Assembly: GCF_023159225.1 (NCBI RefSeq)
Contig: NC_063170.1
Location: 25,818,301 to 25,882,300, forward strand
From: Perognathus longimembris pacificus
Taxonomy: Eukaryota > Chordata > Mammalia > Rodentia > Heteromyidae
DNA length: 64,000 bases
Direction of reading: 5' to 3'
Position numbers and translations under genes: made by a program. Below are positions 50,721 to 61,400 of this stretch, one piece after another. The notes beneath the pieces are model-generated. The model was not told where the DNA came from and made no database searches. It saw only the letters and a list, made by a program, of their open reading frames with translations. Positions within the stretch are counted from its first letter, which is position 1, and the number at the start of each line of letters is the position of its first letter.

Positions 50721-53515
50721 TTCACAGGATACAAATACCCTGTAATCTCCACAATAGCCATCTATCCTGAAAGGAAGACAGCGTGACTGACAATGTCTCC
50801 TGAGGCCCTGCCAGGCACTACTGCACATTTTGCTTCTACTTCTATTTCTACCCTCCATAAACTGGAAGGCAAAGCTGTCAACACTGACATAAATGCTTAT
50901 CCTATTTTAGAGGAGCAATTCCCAGAGCTGATTCCCTTCTGAGTGCTGGGCAGGAGTAGAGTGGGGGTGTGCTCAGCTTCCTGGGCTCTCTTGCAGCTAT
51001 GCAGCCACCATATGACAGGAGGTATCTTGAGGCAGCTAGGCAAACACACCTCTCCAGACCTAAAGATAGAAAGAGTCAGAAGCTCTGTTTTTGGTCAGAG
51101 GTGTGTGTGGCGGGGGGGGGGGGGGAATTTAGGTCATAGCAGGATTGAACTTACAGAGGCAGCCTCAAGGAACAAAGCAGTAGGTTCCACAAGTCAATAA
51201 AGACAAACAGCTACCAGGACAAAGAATAATGGAAATGAGTGAGAGAGACATAGAATAGGAACACAAATGGCTGGTGAGCTTGTGAAGAGCTCAGTTGCCC
51301 TGGGTAACAGGAAAGAGTTGATGAGATTTTTTTTTCACACCTGTCAGGTTGAGGACAATGTTAGAGTCTAAAAAGGATGAGATGACTTCTTCTTCTGGTT
51401 TAGCAGAACAAATGTCAGTGTCTAGTAAGGCTGACAACGTACACACCCTACATGCAGCCTTTCTTTGAGGAGTACCAAAACCCACAGGCGAGAATTCAAC
51501 CCTTCTTATGTAAGATGAAGATATGGATTCTCTGAGGCCTTGGGAGATCATGGCAGGAGGGAGACCTGGAGCAGTGTGCGGCCTCTGCCAGCTGCAGCAC
51601 AAGCAGCCCGCCCACTGCTCAGGGTCTTCTGCCACTTCACTCTTCCCCATTCACCCAGTGTGATGTGCACACACTCATTCTGTTTACTGCGGAACAAGAA
51701 CTAGTGCTCATGCACAAAGAAAGCGATTCACAAAGATGTCCCTTCCAGTACTGGTACAATGAGAAGGCACTTACCCCTCATTAGTGGATACTGCTAAAGA
51801 CTGCTCAGATTTTTCCATGTGCCAGGAATATGGGCTGCTGATGGCTCACTGCTGAATTCCTCTCTGAGAATGGCCTTCTCTGCAGGACAGCTGCCTTGCC
51901 TAAGGCGACATACCCTGCCCAGGGTAGCCACAGCCAAGAACTGGTCAATGCGGGGATATAAAGGCCCTGATCCTTGGTCTCTAGCCAGCTAATTCAGAAG
52001 GGTTTTCCCAGCCCTACAGTGCTGCACAGTATCTCAAGACTTGGGAAGACCAAGGAGCCCCTTCCTGGCAGTGGATAGATTATATAAAGTAGCCCCATGG
52101 AGAAATGGTGCAATCATTGAAATTTGCTCTGGGTGAGCTGGGTCAGGGAAAGAATGGGTGGGACCGGGACTGCATGAGTGGCGGACCAGCATTGACACTC
52201 ACAATGTTCTGTGCATAGCTACTGAGGGCTGCTATCAATGCGCTAAGACTGAGAAATCATTAGTTTCATGTGAAGCCCAAGGCTTCTGCAGCAAGAGTAC
52301 ATGAAAAGCTGAGGGTCAAGACCAAGATATAACTACAAAAAGAGCAGCAGCATAGCTCCAAGGAAAGCTGGAGTCGCACACCCATCCCCAGACTGGGGAC
52401 AGAGTCAACATGTTCAAGGATCCTGAAACTCTGGCTCCTCCTGAGCCCTCTGACTCTGGAGAAATGGTCCTCTTCCTTTCTCAGGGTTCCTCTGGCTCAA
52501 AACCAGTGCCCTTACAAGGCCATATATACTCTTCAAAATGCACCTACCCTCCCTCCTAGCCACCAGACCAACACCTAGTGAGGGAAAAGACTATTTCTGG
52601 ATTGAGCCTAAGGGCCTCCTGGGCCTACATGGCTGCATTAGGGAGAACAAACTTGGAAATGGATCCCGAGGATTCTGAATTAAGAGGGTGGAGATAGATA
52701 ACAAAACCGGACAAAGAAGAATGCATTGTCCCATGATCAAATTTAACACCTGGACAAGGACCATGAGAGATGGCACTCGAATGGATCCTGAGGTCTCCGG
52801 CCCACTTCTTTCTCATGGGATGGTTGAGAAAAGGCCCTGAGGTCACCCACACAGCAAGTGAGGTACCATGCCTGACACATGTCTGGCCCTCCATGGATAT
52901 CAGTCCCCCAGTTCCCAGGGAGGGCTCTCCAGAGGCTCCTGCCAGGCATCTCCCCAGGAAAAAGTCACCCACCTCTGCCTTAGGGATGGGTTAGGAAAAG
53001 ACCCTTCCTTCTTAGGCAGCCTCCCTCAAACAGAAGAGGATAAAACTCCTTAACTGGTACACAAGGCTTTGCAGGGAGAGAGAAATAGAAGTGCAGGAGT
53101 GGCAGCTGGCTTGGAGTCAAAGCCCTACTGCCCAGCTGTTTTCCAGAAGGGAGGCCAGGGTGGAGGGAGCAGAGCTGCCCCACCCAGACTTGCCTAAGTG
53201 TGATATCTAGCCAGCCAATCCAGGGCTGGTGCTGGTGCTGGTACCGGCAAGGCAGGATAGTATCTCTGGATGCAGCTTGCTGTGGCGGCTCACTGTAATG
53301 AAGTCCCAAGGAACGAGAGAGCCTGACCTGCAAAAGACATTGACCCAGATGGATTCCAGGCCTACAGGGGCCCTGGAGCAATTGGGGGGCATCAAGACAT
53401 TAAAGTGGGCCGGAAGAGCTGGTGAGCCATGGAAACCCATGAGCAAATTTCAGAAGCCCAGGATTAGGGAGAGGTAAATACTCCCTCATCCACTCATGCA
53501 CATTCACAGTTGCTG
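50721..53515. other. Longest unique stretch, no supported gene
   Basis: About 2.8 kb without an obvious SINE or LINE, the longest in the window. It has a G run (51111-51125) and many short frames, including minus 51291-51650 (119 codons), minus 52625-52972 and minus 52980-53381 (133 codons). None shows a domain or clear splice structure. If a gene with small exons exists in this window, this or the CpG-island region would be the first place to look. Confidence 0.4.
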
Positions 53516-53519
53516 CATG

Positions 53520-53950
53520 CATCTGTTCTCAGTCACTGTGACAAAATACTCAAGGCCTGGTGTTTCGTGAAGAAAAGAGGTTAATGTAGCCTACAGTGCT
53601 GGAGGCTTGGAGCACAGCCTCAGCTTCCACTCAGCTCTGGCAAAATGGCATCACAATGATGGGAGCAAGTGGGGCTGGGAAGAAGAGAACATACGGTGAG
53701 AGCAAAAGTCAGAGAGCAGGGGCCACCTGGCTTGCTCTGGTAACAACCCACTCTTGCAGTACTGGGGTACTATGAGCTCAACATGAATCCTTTCTAACAG
53801 CAACATCCCCAGTGATCTAATCACTTTGCACTAGACCACACCTCTCACAGGTTCCACCATCTTCTGCTATTGCAACTTTGAGAATCAAGCCTCCATCATC
53901 TGCATCATTGGGGACAAGCCACATCCAAATCAAAGCAGTGGAAAAACATC
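53520..53950 (-). mobile_element. MaLR LTR, reverse
   Basis: ctcagtcactgtgacaaaat, gaagaaaagaggttaatgta, then caagcctccatcatctgcat and ccacatccaaatcaaa: a reversed MaLR LTR. Old and non-coding. Confidence 0.7.
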
Positions 53951-54202
53951 TGTGAGGGTCAAGGATGCCCCAGGAGCTACAGACTCTGCAATGTGATAGC
54001 CTGGCCAACTGGCTGTTTTCAGTGAAGCCATGTCGGAAGCCTGGCACGTACCAGGCTGATCCAGGACCCACGGAGGTCAGCTCTGCCCCCGGCCTCCCAA
54101 GGGAGGACCTAAGCCAAGAGGCCTGACCTAAGGGAAAATCAGGGCTCCAGGGATCAAACAGTAACTTTGCAGAGTAGACATGATGGGCCAAAACTCCACC
54201 CA

Positions 54203-54380
54203 GGCTGGTGCTGATGGCTCATGTTTATAATCCTAGCTACTCAGGAGAGTAGCGTGGAGGCTGACATTTGAAGATTGAGGTTCAAGGCCAACCTAAGCAG
54301 AAAAGTCTATGACACTTCTTCTCCAATTAGCCAGAAAAAAAATCTGAACTGGAGGTGTAGCTCAAGAAGTAGAATACCAG
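54203..54380 (+). mobile_element. SINE-A left part, split by SINE-B
   Basis: gtttataatcctagctactc and gaggtgtagctcaagaagta; interrupted at about 54381 by a SINE-B and resumes near 54641. Confidence 0.85.
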
Positions 54381-54571
54381 GGCTGGGAATATGGCCTAGT
54401 GGCAAGAGTACTTGCCTCATAAACATGAAGCCCGGGGTTCAATTCCCTAGTACCACATATACAGAAAATGGCCAGAAGTGGCACTGTGGCTCAAGTGGCA
54501 GAGTGCTAGCCTTGAGCAAAAATAATCCAGGGACAGTGCTCAGGCTCTGAGTCAAAGCCCCAGGACTGGCA
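54381..54571 (+). mobile_element. SINE-B inserted in SINE-A
   Basis: Complete dimer: tggcctagtggcaag, gttcaattccctagtaccac, gtggctcaagtggcagagtg. I could not find a clear target duplication, perhaps because the tail has turned into a GAA repeat. Confidence 0.92.
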
Positions 54572-54639
54572 AAAAAGAAGAAGAAGATGAAGACGAAGAC
54601 GAAGAAGAAAAAGAAGAAGAAGAACAACAACAACAACAC
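54572..54639. repeat. (GAA)n/(GAC)/(CAA)n tail repeat
   Basis: SINE-B tail expanded into GAA, GACGAA and CAA units. Confidence 0.9.
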
Positions 54640-54700
54640 TAGCCATGCAGCCAAACTAGGCAAATGCCAAAGCCCTAAGTTCAAACCCTAGTACTGGCAC
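54640..54700 (+). mobile_element. SINE-A right end
   Basis: actagccatgcagccaaact and cctaagttcaaaccctagta complete the SINE-A from 54203, followed by a poly-A run. Confidence 0.75.
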
Positions 54701-54980
54701 TAAAAAAAAAAAAAAAAGAATTAAACTCAGACCCCAGATTCAATTGAATCATTGATTCAATTTGTCTGCAAGTACGAAAAGAGAACACTGAAACATGTGT
54801 CTGAAGAAGGGGACGGGAGTAGGGGACAGTGATGGAGGGGATGAGGCTGATCAAGATACATTGTATGCTTGTGTGGGAGTGGCACAACGAGACCTTCCTC
54901 GTACAATTCATATATGCTAACAAAAGCATCATTAATTCAGACAAGAATTTTCAGTAGATGTGTTCAGATCATGTCTCAGT

Positions 54981-55024
54981 CAGTTCCAGCGGCCATAACA
55001 AAATGCCTTACTCTGTATAATTTT
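54981..55024 (-). mobile_element. MaLR LTR fragment, split by SINE-C
   Basis: gttccagcggccataacaaa is the reversed LTR end; continues at 55357. Confidence 0.6.
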
Positions 55025-55356
55025 TTTTTTAACAGGACTTGGGTTTGAACTCAGCACCTTGCTCTTCCTAGACATGTGCTATTGCTTGATGCAAACCTGC
55101 AGCTTTTTTTGCTTTATTATGTTAGTAAGTAGTTATTCAGATAGGTTTTGTACTTCTGCACAGAAAAGGCCTTAGACTTCCATCCTCCTACCTATGCCTC
55201 GCTGAGATTGCATCTGTGTCCTACCACATCTGGCTTGTTCTTTGAGATGGCATCAAACAATTTATTTTTTTGACACAGGCTGATCTGGAATCACAATCCT
55301 ATTTCCTTTGCCTCCCAAGTAGTTGAGATTACAGGCATAAGCCACTGTGCCTGGCT
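55025..55356 (-). mobile_element. SINE-C inserted in MaLR LTR, reverse
   Basis: Full composite of about 330 bases: reversed A tail, tRNA-like head (tgggtttgaactcagcacct), a middle segment, and a B1-like part ending gattacaggcataagccact. The MaLR resumes exactly after it. Confidence 0.78.
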
Positions 55357-55640
55357 TAGACTGGGTAATTTAGAAACAATAGCATTTGCTCACAGGTCTA
55401 GAGGCCGAAAGTCCTAGAAAGATGACCCAGCACACACGCTGCCTGGTGAGGGCCCATTTATCATGGATGGCACCTTCCTTCTGCCTCTGTGTGAGGTGGA
55501 AGGGCATGGAGGGACTCAGAAGTGTCTGTAAGTTTCTTTTATGAGCTGATCCCATTCTGAGGGTAGAGCCCTCGTGACCAAACTGCTTTCCAAGACCCCA
55601 GCGCTATCACGTAAGGGGTTAAGTATGAAAACGAATTTGA
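55357..55640 (-). mobile_element. MaLR LTR remainder, reverse
   Basis: agactgggtaatttagaaac, tgcctggtgagggcccattt and gatcccattctgagggtaga match a reversed MST/MLT1-type LTR. Confidence 0.75.
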
Positions 55641-56207
55641 GGAAAAGACAATGTCAGGCCATGGGGAAGCATGAGGTAAATGATCCCTGTCGAAGTGGAC
55701 ATCTGAACAGAGCTAAAGTGATGTTCAGGGACTTCCTCTTGCTCTCACATGAGACACAGAACAGGAGTCACCCTCCCCACTCTGATCGGGTCTGGCACAA
55801 CCATCAGAAGACAGCCAGACACGTGTGTCTCGCCACGTGCTGCCGCTTGAAGCACTCCACTCCTCCTATGAGTTGTTTGAGCCAAAAACTATTTACCTGG
55901 AGTCGATCAAACCACAGATCTGACTCACAACCCACAAGATGTGAAGGAAAAAGAAGCAAGCTAAGTGAGAACAAAGGAAGCAGCCACAGCAACTCACCCC
56001 TGCAGGATGACAGAACTGCTCTCCTGCAGAAAGCACAAGAAAGGGTAGTACGTGAGACAGAAAAGCTCTAGGGAGATGTGGTGCCGGGAGGCAGCACGTG
56101 GCCTGGGACCAGGGCCTGCTGTGGGCAAATCAGCTAGAGCTCATAGCTGAGACGACTCAGAACATTCAGATATAGACCTCACAGAAAGTGATACTTAAGA
56201 ATATTTA
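55641..56207 (+). other. Unassigned stretch inside a 165-codon open frame
   Basis: An open frame at 55574-56071 (plus) begins in the MaLR LTR and extends into single-copy DNA. The translation is rich in Ser, His, Arg and Lys, with no domain, signal peptide or membrane segment that I recognise. Its start codon lies in a repeat, which argues against a conserved gene. It is the longest frame in the window free of simple repeats and not antisense to L1, apart from the minus frame at 3053-3595. Confidence 0.25.
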
Positions 56208-56440
56208 GCCAGGTGGCAGTGGCTCACATCGCTAATCCTAGCTACTCAGGAGGCTGAAATCTGAAGATTGAAGTTCAAATCCAGCTGAGACTCTTATCTC
56301 CAATAAACTGCTCAGAAAAAGCCAACAGGAGAGCTGTGGCTCAAGTGGTAGAGCACTAGCCTTGAGCAAAAGGAGCTCAGAGGCAGCACCCAAGTTCAGA
56401 GTTCAAGCCCCAGGACCAGCCAAAATAAATAAATAAATAA
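56208..56440 (+). mobile_element. SINE-A
   Basis: gctaatcctagctactcagg and gagctgtggctcaagtggta; tail of AAAT units (56424-56441). Confidence 0.92.
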
Positions 56441-56689
56441 AATCACTTTCTGGGATGAGAGAGATGTGTTATGTGTTCATGAAGATGTGGGTTACATGAA
56501 TTTTACCCCTTTGTGAAGCCTCAAGCCTGGAGACTTAAGATCTATACATTTCACTGTATGTTATTTCTAAATAATAATGATTCCACAGTGATAATTCTAC
56601 CCCATGTGTTTAAAAGTCAGTAGGCAGTTGCTTCTGAGTCTGGGGGCAAGAGAGCTATGGCTGATCTTTAATGCAACCACACCTGCACC

Positions 56690-56945
56690 AACATACACAC
56701 ACGTGTGTGTGTGCACACATGGTTTAGTAAATGTACATAAATGTACATGTGTATACATGAACATAGATGAACACATGTGTATCTATGCATGCACACACTC
56801 ACATGCACCCACACGTGGACACACATGCCTGTGAACACATGTTTATATACAATCATGGATGCAGCCATGCCATGTACACACATATATGTGAACACAGGAA
56901 CACACAGAAGTTGGCACATGCATGTAGGTACACACCTACATGCAG
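56690..56945. repeat. Degenerate CA/CATG-rich alternating repeat
   Basis: About 255 bases rich in ACAC, ATGT and CACATG words, alternating purine and pyrimidine, with local palindromes (acacgtgtgtgtgtgcacac). A mutated (CA)n/(TG)n array with Z-DNA potential. Frames through it read His/Thr/Cys-rich strings. Confidence 0.85.
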
Positions 56946-56950
56946 ATGGT

Positions 56951-57439
56951 GACCCTCCAAGTTCAGTGCGGCTGCCCTTTGGTCTTTGCCTCATTTCCTA
57001 TGGCTCAGGCAGCTGCCTCCCAGTGCCGGGCACAGCTCTGTGTGTCTGCCTGTCAAGATAAGAAAGCAAGGGCAGATGCTGCCAATTACCTGGCCTTTCA
57101 AGTAATCCTCTGGCCTCACCACTGGCTCCACCTGCAACATCTAGCTGGAGCCAATAAAAACAAACAAAAAAATCACAAAGGGCTAATTTGATGGCCAGTG
57201 CCATGACAGAAGGCACATGAGGAGATGCAGGGGCGGGGGACAGGACATGGTGGGAGGACTCGCTGACCACCTGCCTCCACACACCAGCATGGGAAGGTGA
57301 GACCACACAGTCAGAGTTAATAGCTTCTGCTCTGCCCAAGGCTGGAACAGGCCCTAGACATAGCTTCACAGCTTGGAACTGTTGTGCTCAACATCCAGGG
57401 AGCCACCCCCTCCCAGCCAGCCAGCAGCCAAAGCCACAG
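56951..57439. other. Unique DNA, no supported gene
   Basis: Single-copy DNA; a 123-codon minus frame (56998-57369) lacks a recognisable domain. Confidence 0.4.
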
Positions 57440-57631
57440 CCAATATGTGACAGACTCGCATGTATGCACAATGGAATACTACTTAACCAAACAGAACAAT
57501 AAAATTATATCGTTTGCAAGACAATGGATGGAAGTGGAGATCATGAGGTGAAGTAAAGCAAGCCAGACTGAGACAGATGTTGTACGTTCTCTCGCATATG
57601 TAAAATCTAGCTAGGTCTTAAAAATGAAAAA
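57440..57631 (+). mobile_element. LINE-1 ORF2/3' fragment
   Basis: atgcacaatggaatactact, gacaatggatggaagtggag and gttctctcgcatatgtaaaa are L1 3' phrases, forward. Confidence 0.8.
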
Positions 57632-57855
57632 ATGACCTGGTGCCGGTGCCTTGTGACTGTAATCTTAGTTATTCAGGAGGCTGAGATCTGAGGATAGTGG
57701 TTCAAAACCATCCAAAGAAGAAAAGTCCACAAGATCCTCATATCCAATAGCAAGAATCCAGAAGTAAAGCGATGGTTCAAGTGGTAGAACACTGGCCTTG
57801 AGAGAAAAAGCCAAGTGAAATTATAAAGCCCTGAGTTCAAGTCCTAGTATGTCAC
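57632..57855 (+). mobile_element. SINE-A, diverged
   Basis: gtgactgtaatcttagttat and gatggttcaagtggtagaac; ends gttcaagtcctagta, followed by a purine-rich tail (57856-57920). Confidence 0.87.
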
Positions 57856-57943
57856 AAAAAGAAGGAAGGGAGGAGAGAGGGAGGGAGGGAGGGAGAGAGG
57901 GAAGGAGGGAAGGAGAAAAGCATTTCATGTGCCAGGCCAAAGG

Positions 57944-57948
<5 letters not shown>

Positions 57949-57993
<45 letters not shown>
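57949..57993. repeat. (CA)n microsatellite
   Basis: About 42 bases of CA after gcgcgc, abutting a reverse SINE-A. Confidence 0.95.
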
Positions 57994-57997
<4 letters not shown>

Positions 57998-58208
57998 ACT
58001 GAGAGCCTGGGCTTTGTCCCTGAGCTTCTTTTGCTCAAGGCTAGCACTCTACCACTTTAAGCCACAGCTCCATGTCCAGCTTTGTCGTAATTAATTGGAG
58101 ATAAGAGTTTCACAGACTTTCCTGCCCAGTCTGGTTTCTAACAGTGATCTTTAGATCTCAGCCTCCTAAAAAGCTTAGATTACAGGCAGGAGCCACTGGC
58201 AACCAGCT
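57994..58208 (-). mobile_element. SINE-A, reverse
   Basis: ttgaactgagagcctgggct to aggagccactggcaaccagc. Confidence 0.9.
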
Positions 58209-58385
58209 TCACTTGGCTTTTCTGCTCAATCTGGCATGCTATCACTTGAGCCATAGCTCCACATCTTGTTTTTTTGCTGGTTAATCAGAGCTGAGAGTCT
58301 CAAGGACTTTCCTACGTAGTCTGCCTTTGAATTCTTATCCTCAGATCTCAACTTTTACTCAGGCATTAGTCACGAGTGCTGAGCA
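58209..58385 (-). mobile_element. SINE-A, reverse, truncated
   Basis: Directly follows the previous copy: cttttctgctcaatctggca, tatcacttgagccatagctc, gtcacgagtgctgagc. The start of the ID-like half is missing. Confidence 0.8.
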
Positions 58386-58464
58386 AAAGCAGCATTTCTT
58401 TAAGTTGTAAAGCACAGAACTGTTATTAGAATGCAAATAGTAGGAGAATGCCACATGGTCCCAT

Positions 58465-58544
58465 ATCTCAAGAAGTGATATCACATCTCAGAAAGTGACA
58501 TCACTTCCCAGGAAGTAGCATTACATCCCAGTAAAGTCTTAGAT
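58465..58544. repeat. Four-copy 20-bp tandem array
   Basis: Exact 20-base period: units at 58465-58484, 58485-58504, 58505-58524 and 58525-58544, of the form atctca-RAAGTG-ayatcac with growing divergence. Unit 1 contains the perfect palindrome gtgatatcac (58475-58484); unit 2 has gtgacatcac. No open frame or known satellite is recognised. Confidence 0.85.
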
Positions 58545-58699
58545 CTTAGAAGAGGGAGGCATGTATGGAGAAAACATGTAAGGAAAATCTTGACATGAGG
58601 GGCTTCAGTTTCCTCAGTCTGTGGAAGAAGCGTTGAGCCGGATGACCATGGAGGTGACAGGAGAAAGGCAGTCTGTCTCCCTGTGCCTTATCTCTGCCC

Positions 58700-58880
58700 C
58701 TCCAGCAGAGATAAAAGACTGGCAACCCTGCCAGCCGGATCCGGCCAGCAGATCTGTTTGGTTTGGCTTGCAGAATGTTTGCAGAGAACTTGGGCCAACA
58801 TTTAAAAATGGAGAGATTTTTACATCTTTAAAAAATGCCAAATGTCTTGCTTTTTTTGGAAAATGAGAAGCTCTGATGGC
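58700..58880. mobile_element. Possible ancient DNA-transposon relic
   Basis: The text ccggatccggccagcagatc followed by gtttggcttgcagaatgttt and an AT-rich part (acatttaaaaatggagagat) resembles an old mammalian interspersed repeat of the hAT/MER kind that I have seen but cannot name. It might equally be conserved unique DNA. Confidence 0.35.
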
Positions 58881-60214
58881 ATGGTGCCCACATTCCCACA
58901 CGGCAAATGTTGTTGGGCATGGAGACCGGCTGCCCGGTCTTAACATGGCACTTAGGCCTCAGTCTCCCTACTCCTGGCTGTCCCAACCCAGCCCAATTGG
59001 TTCACTTCATTTGCCTGATTCTTTCAAGCATTTGACCTGGTGACCTGACCTGCCTGGTTCTGGAGCTCCCAGCACAGTGGCTACAGGACTCCAGCTCCAA
59101 CCTCCGCCCAGGCTTCTGGGCACCGCTCAGCTCTCTCTTTGGAAAAGCTGCAGTGGAGCTGGGGCGGGTGTGATGCACAAAACCCTTTGAAGGTGATGCC
59201 ATGGGATTATTTTGCTAAAAAGAAAAACTCAAAGGCAGCAGAGTCACTCATGTGTTTTTTTTGCAAATTCCAGCCAATTAAAAAAATGTGTATGTGTAGA
59301 ATTCAATCAAGGTCATGGACTGTTGGCCGGAACAAAGCAGCTAATGAACTCATAGGGGCCATGTCATGTTCTGCGATGCAGCCCCTTGAGCAGCTCCCTG
59401 CTCTGTGAGGACACAGTCATCACAGGCCCTTATCTCTAGCCAGATGTGCTGCCTCACACTCAGTCCAGAGAAGGACCAGAAATGGCTCAACAGCAAATGT
59501 CAACACTGTTTGATCTGCTTTTAGAAAATCGCCTTCCAAAACCCTGGAAGTTACTTGACACTTTACAAAGAGATTAGGAAGTTTTTCGCTGACTTAGAAA
59601 AGGGAGCAGGGCAGGTTTGATTGTGAGGAAGCAGAAGTTTGACCTCAGAGGCACCCAGTTAGAGACACGGGAAGCCAATGGATCCATTTGCTTTAAACAT
59701 AAAGAGCCACTTCCCCTGTGGCCTCAGCTGACCACCCCTGCCCTCCACATTGAGAAAAGTCCCAGGACGCTTTTCTTTTCTGACGGTCACTCCGGAAGTG
59801 AAGAGTTCTACCAACCTAACATCTCCCTGACATCCCAGCCACCTTGCCCACCAGCAGGTCTGAAAGCCCTGGGGAGACATAAAGTCAAGGAAGGCCCTGG
59901 GCTGGCTAGGCCAGAAGGGCAAGGTCAGATCAGTGGACCCAAGATGACTGGTCACATGCTCATCCACATGAGATCCACTGATCTTACCAGGTCTAGATGA
60001 CTGTCCTCCCCCATCTCCAGTGCTGGTCCGGTATTGTCTTTACTGTAACTACCTTCCAGCTGGTGTCCCCTGTCCCCATCCCCTACCAACACAGCTGCCT
60101 TATCCAGGAAATCTTCTGTGTGCTTACACCTTCCTGCTTCCTACAAGACAGAGCCTGCCATTCACACATCCAGGTTTTTTCCTTATGGTAATGACTTTTA
60201 TTGTGGCTTACTAT
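58881..60214. promoter_or_regulatory. Conserved-looking non-coding DNA
   Basis: Repeat-poor stretch. At 59180-59370 it clusters TCF/LEF-type ctttgaa (59185-59191), a MEF2-like gctaaaaag, ccaattaaaaa, a SOX/TCF-like aacaaag and gctaatgaac. Another AT-rich patch lies at 59515-59600. The pattern suggests an enhancer, unproven. A 127-codon frame (59617-60000) has no domain. Confidence 0.3.
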
Positions 60215-60370
60215 AACACTGTCATGTGCCAAGAGCTTTTTACATGGTTTAACTACTTTAATATAGCCTTCATCTCATTGGCTTTATTTTACAACTGTGA
60301 AACTTGAAGCTTAAAGAGCTTTGACGTAGCTAAAGTCATAAAGCCCAGAAGGAAATCAAACTAACCTTGG
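60215..60370 (-). mobile_element. MIR SINE, reverse
   Basis: atgtgccaagagctttttac, tttattttacaactgtgaaa and agtcataaagcccagaagga give the reversed MIR from 3' end to core. Confidence 0.75.
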
Positions 60371-60764
60371 CTCGTCCTGACCTAAAACCCACGCATAGAA
60401 CTGCTAGCCTACACGTGTGCTCTCATAAATGCATTACCAGAAATGCCCTCATGGAAAACAGCAGAAGAGATCACTGATAGACAAAGGCTGAATGTACCCC
60501 ATACTGCCAGCCGCCCCTCTCTATAGTGAGTGGCTTTGCACTATAGTAAGAAATGATGCTTTGAAAAGGGAAGAGCAATGGTGAGTGTGCTTTTAGGCAC
60601 AGGACCAAGACCTGAGACAGTGACTGAGAAAAGGATCTTGTGTCATCACATGAGAACCCTTGGCTCTGTCCCTTGCAGAAAGCTACACATACCGTCAGAG
60701 GTGGCAGGAAAGAATCTGGGAGAGTCTGTTATGATTTGGATGTGAAATGTCCCCCTATTTGGCT
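60371..60764. other. Unique DNA, nothing seen
   Basis: Single-copy sequence of about 0.4 kb with no recognised element. Confidence 0.4.
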
Positions 60765-60970
60765 CATATTTACAAACCTAGGTACTCAAGAGGCTGAGAT
60801 CTGGAGGAGTGCAGCCAGCTCAGGTAGAAAAAGAAGTCTATGAAATTTCATCTCCAACTAACCAGCAAAAATCTTTGCTGGAGATACGTCTTAAGTGGTA
60901 GAGCAACAGTCAGGAGCAGCAAGCCAATTGAGAGTTCAAGGCCCTGAGTTCAAACCTCAGTACCAAAAAG
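60765..60970 (+). mobile_element. SINE-A, diverged
   Basis: ggtactcaagaggctgagat and gagttcaaggccctgagttc; the middle is diverged. Confidence 0.78.
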
Positions 60971-61079
60971 AGAGAGGGTGTAAAAAAGCTACTGAGCAGT
61001 AGAGCCCCGTTTGAACCCCGTTTGAAGAAAGTAGATCACTGGAAGTATACCTTGGAAGGATATAGCTTATCCTTGGGCC

Positions 61080-61127
61080 TCTCTCTGTCTCTGTCTTTCT
61101 GTCTGTCTCTCTGTCTCTCTGTCTCTG

Positions 61128-61203
<76 letters not shown>

Positions 61204-61207
61204 CCTC
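61080..61207. repeat. (TCTG)n/(TC)n compound microsatellite
   Basis: Imperfect TCTG block (61085-61150), then TC block. It accounts for the 200-codon minus frame (60957-61559), which reads Arg-Glu and Asp-Arg-Gln-Thr repeats. Confidence 0.93.
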
Positions 61208-61400
61208 TCCCTCCTGGCTTCCATGAGATGAACCACCTCTTCTCCCCTGGTAGCCATGATGTCTCTGCTTCACCACAGGCCCATAGCAATGGAGTTCCTC
61301 TGACACTGTGAGTGAGAATAAGTTCTTCCTCATTTAAGTTGATTCTCTCATTTAAGTTAAGTCTCTTGTTACAGTAATTTAGGGATAAGAGCTCCAACCT
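61208..61400 (+). mobile_element. MaLR-type LTR end, forward (tentative)
   Basis: gtagccatgatgtctctgct, tcaccacaggcccatagcaa and gtgagtgagaataagttctt fit the 3' part of a MaLR-like LTR, including its polyadenylation zone. Confidence 0.55.

Noticed and set aside
58465..58544. CRISPR-like repeat array
   Set aside because: Units are contiguous with no spacers, only four copies, in a mammalian genome.
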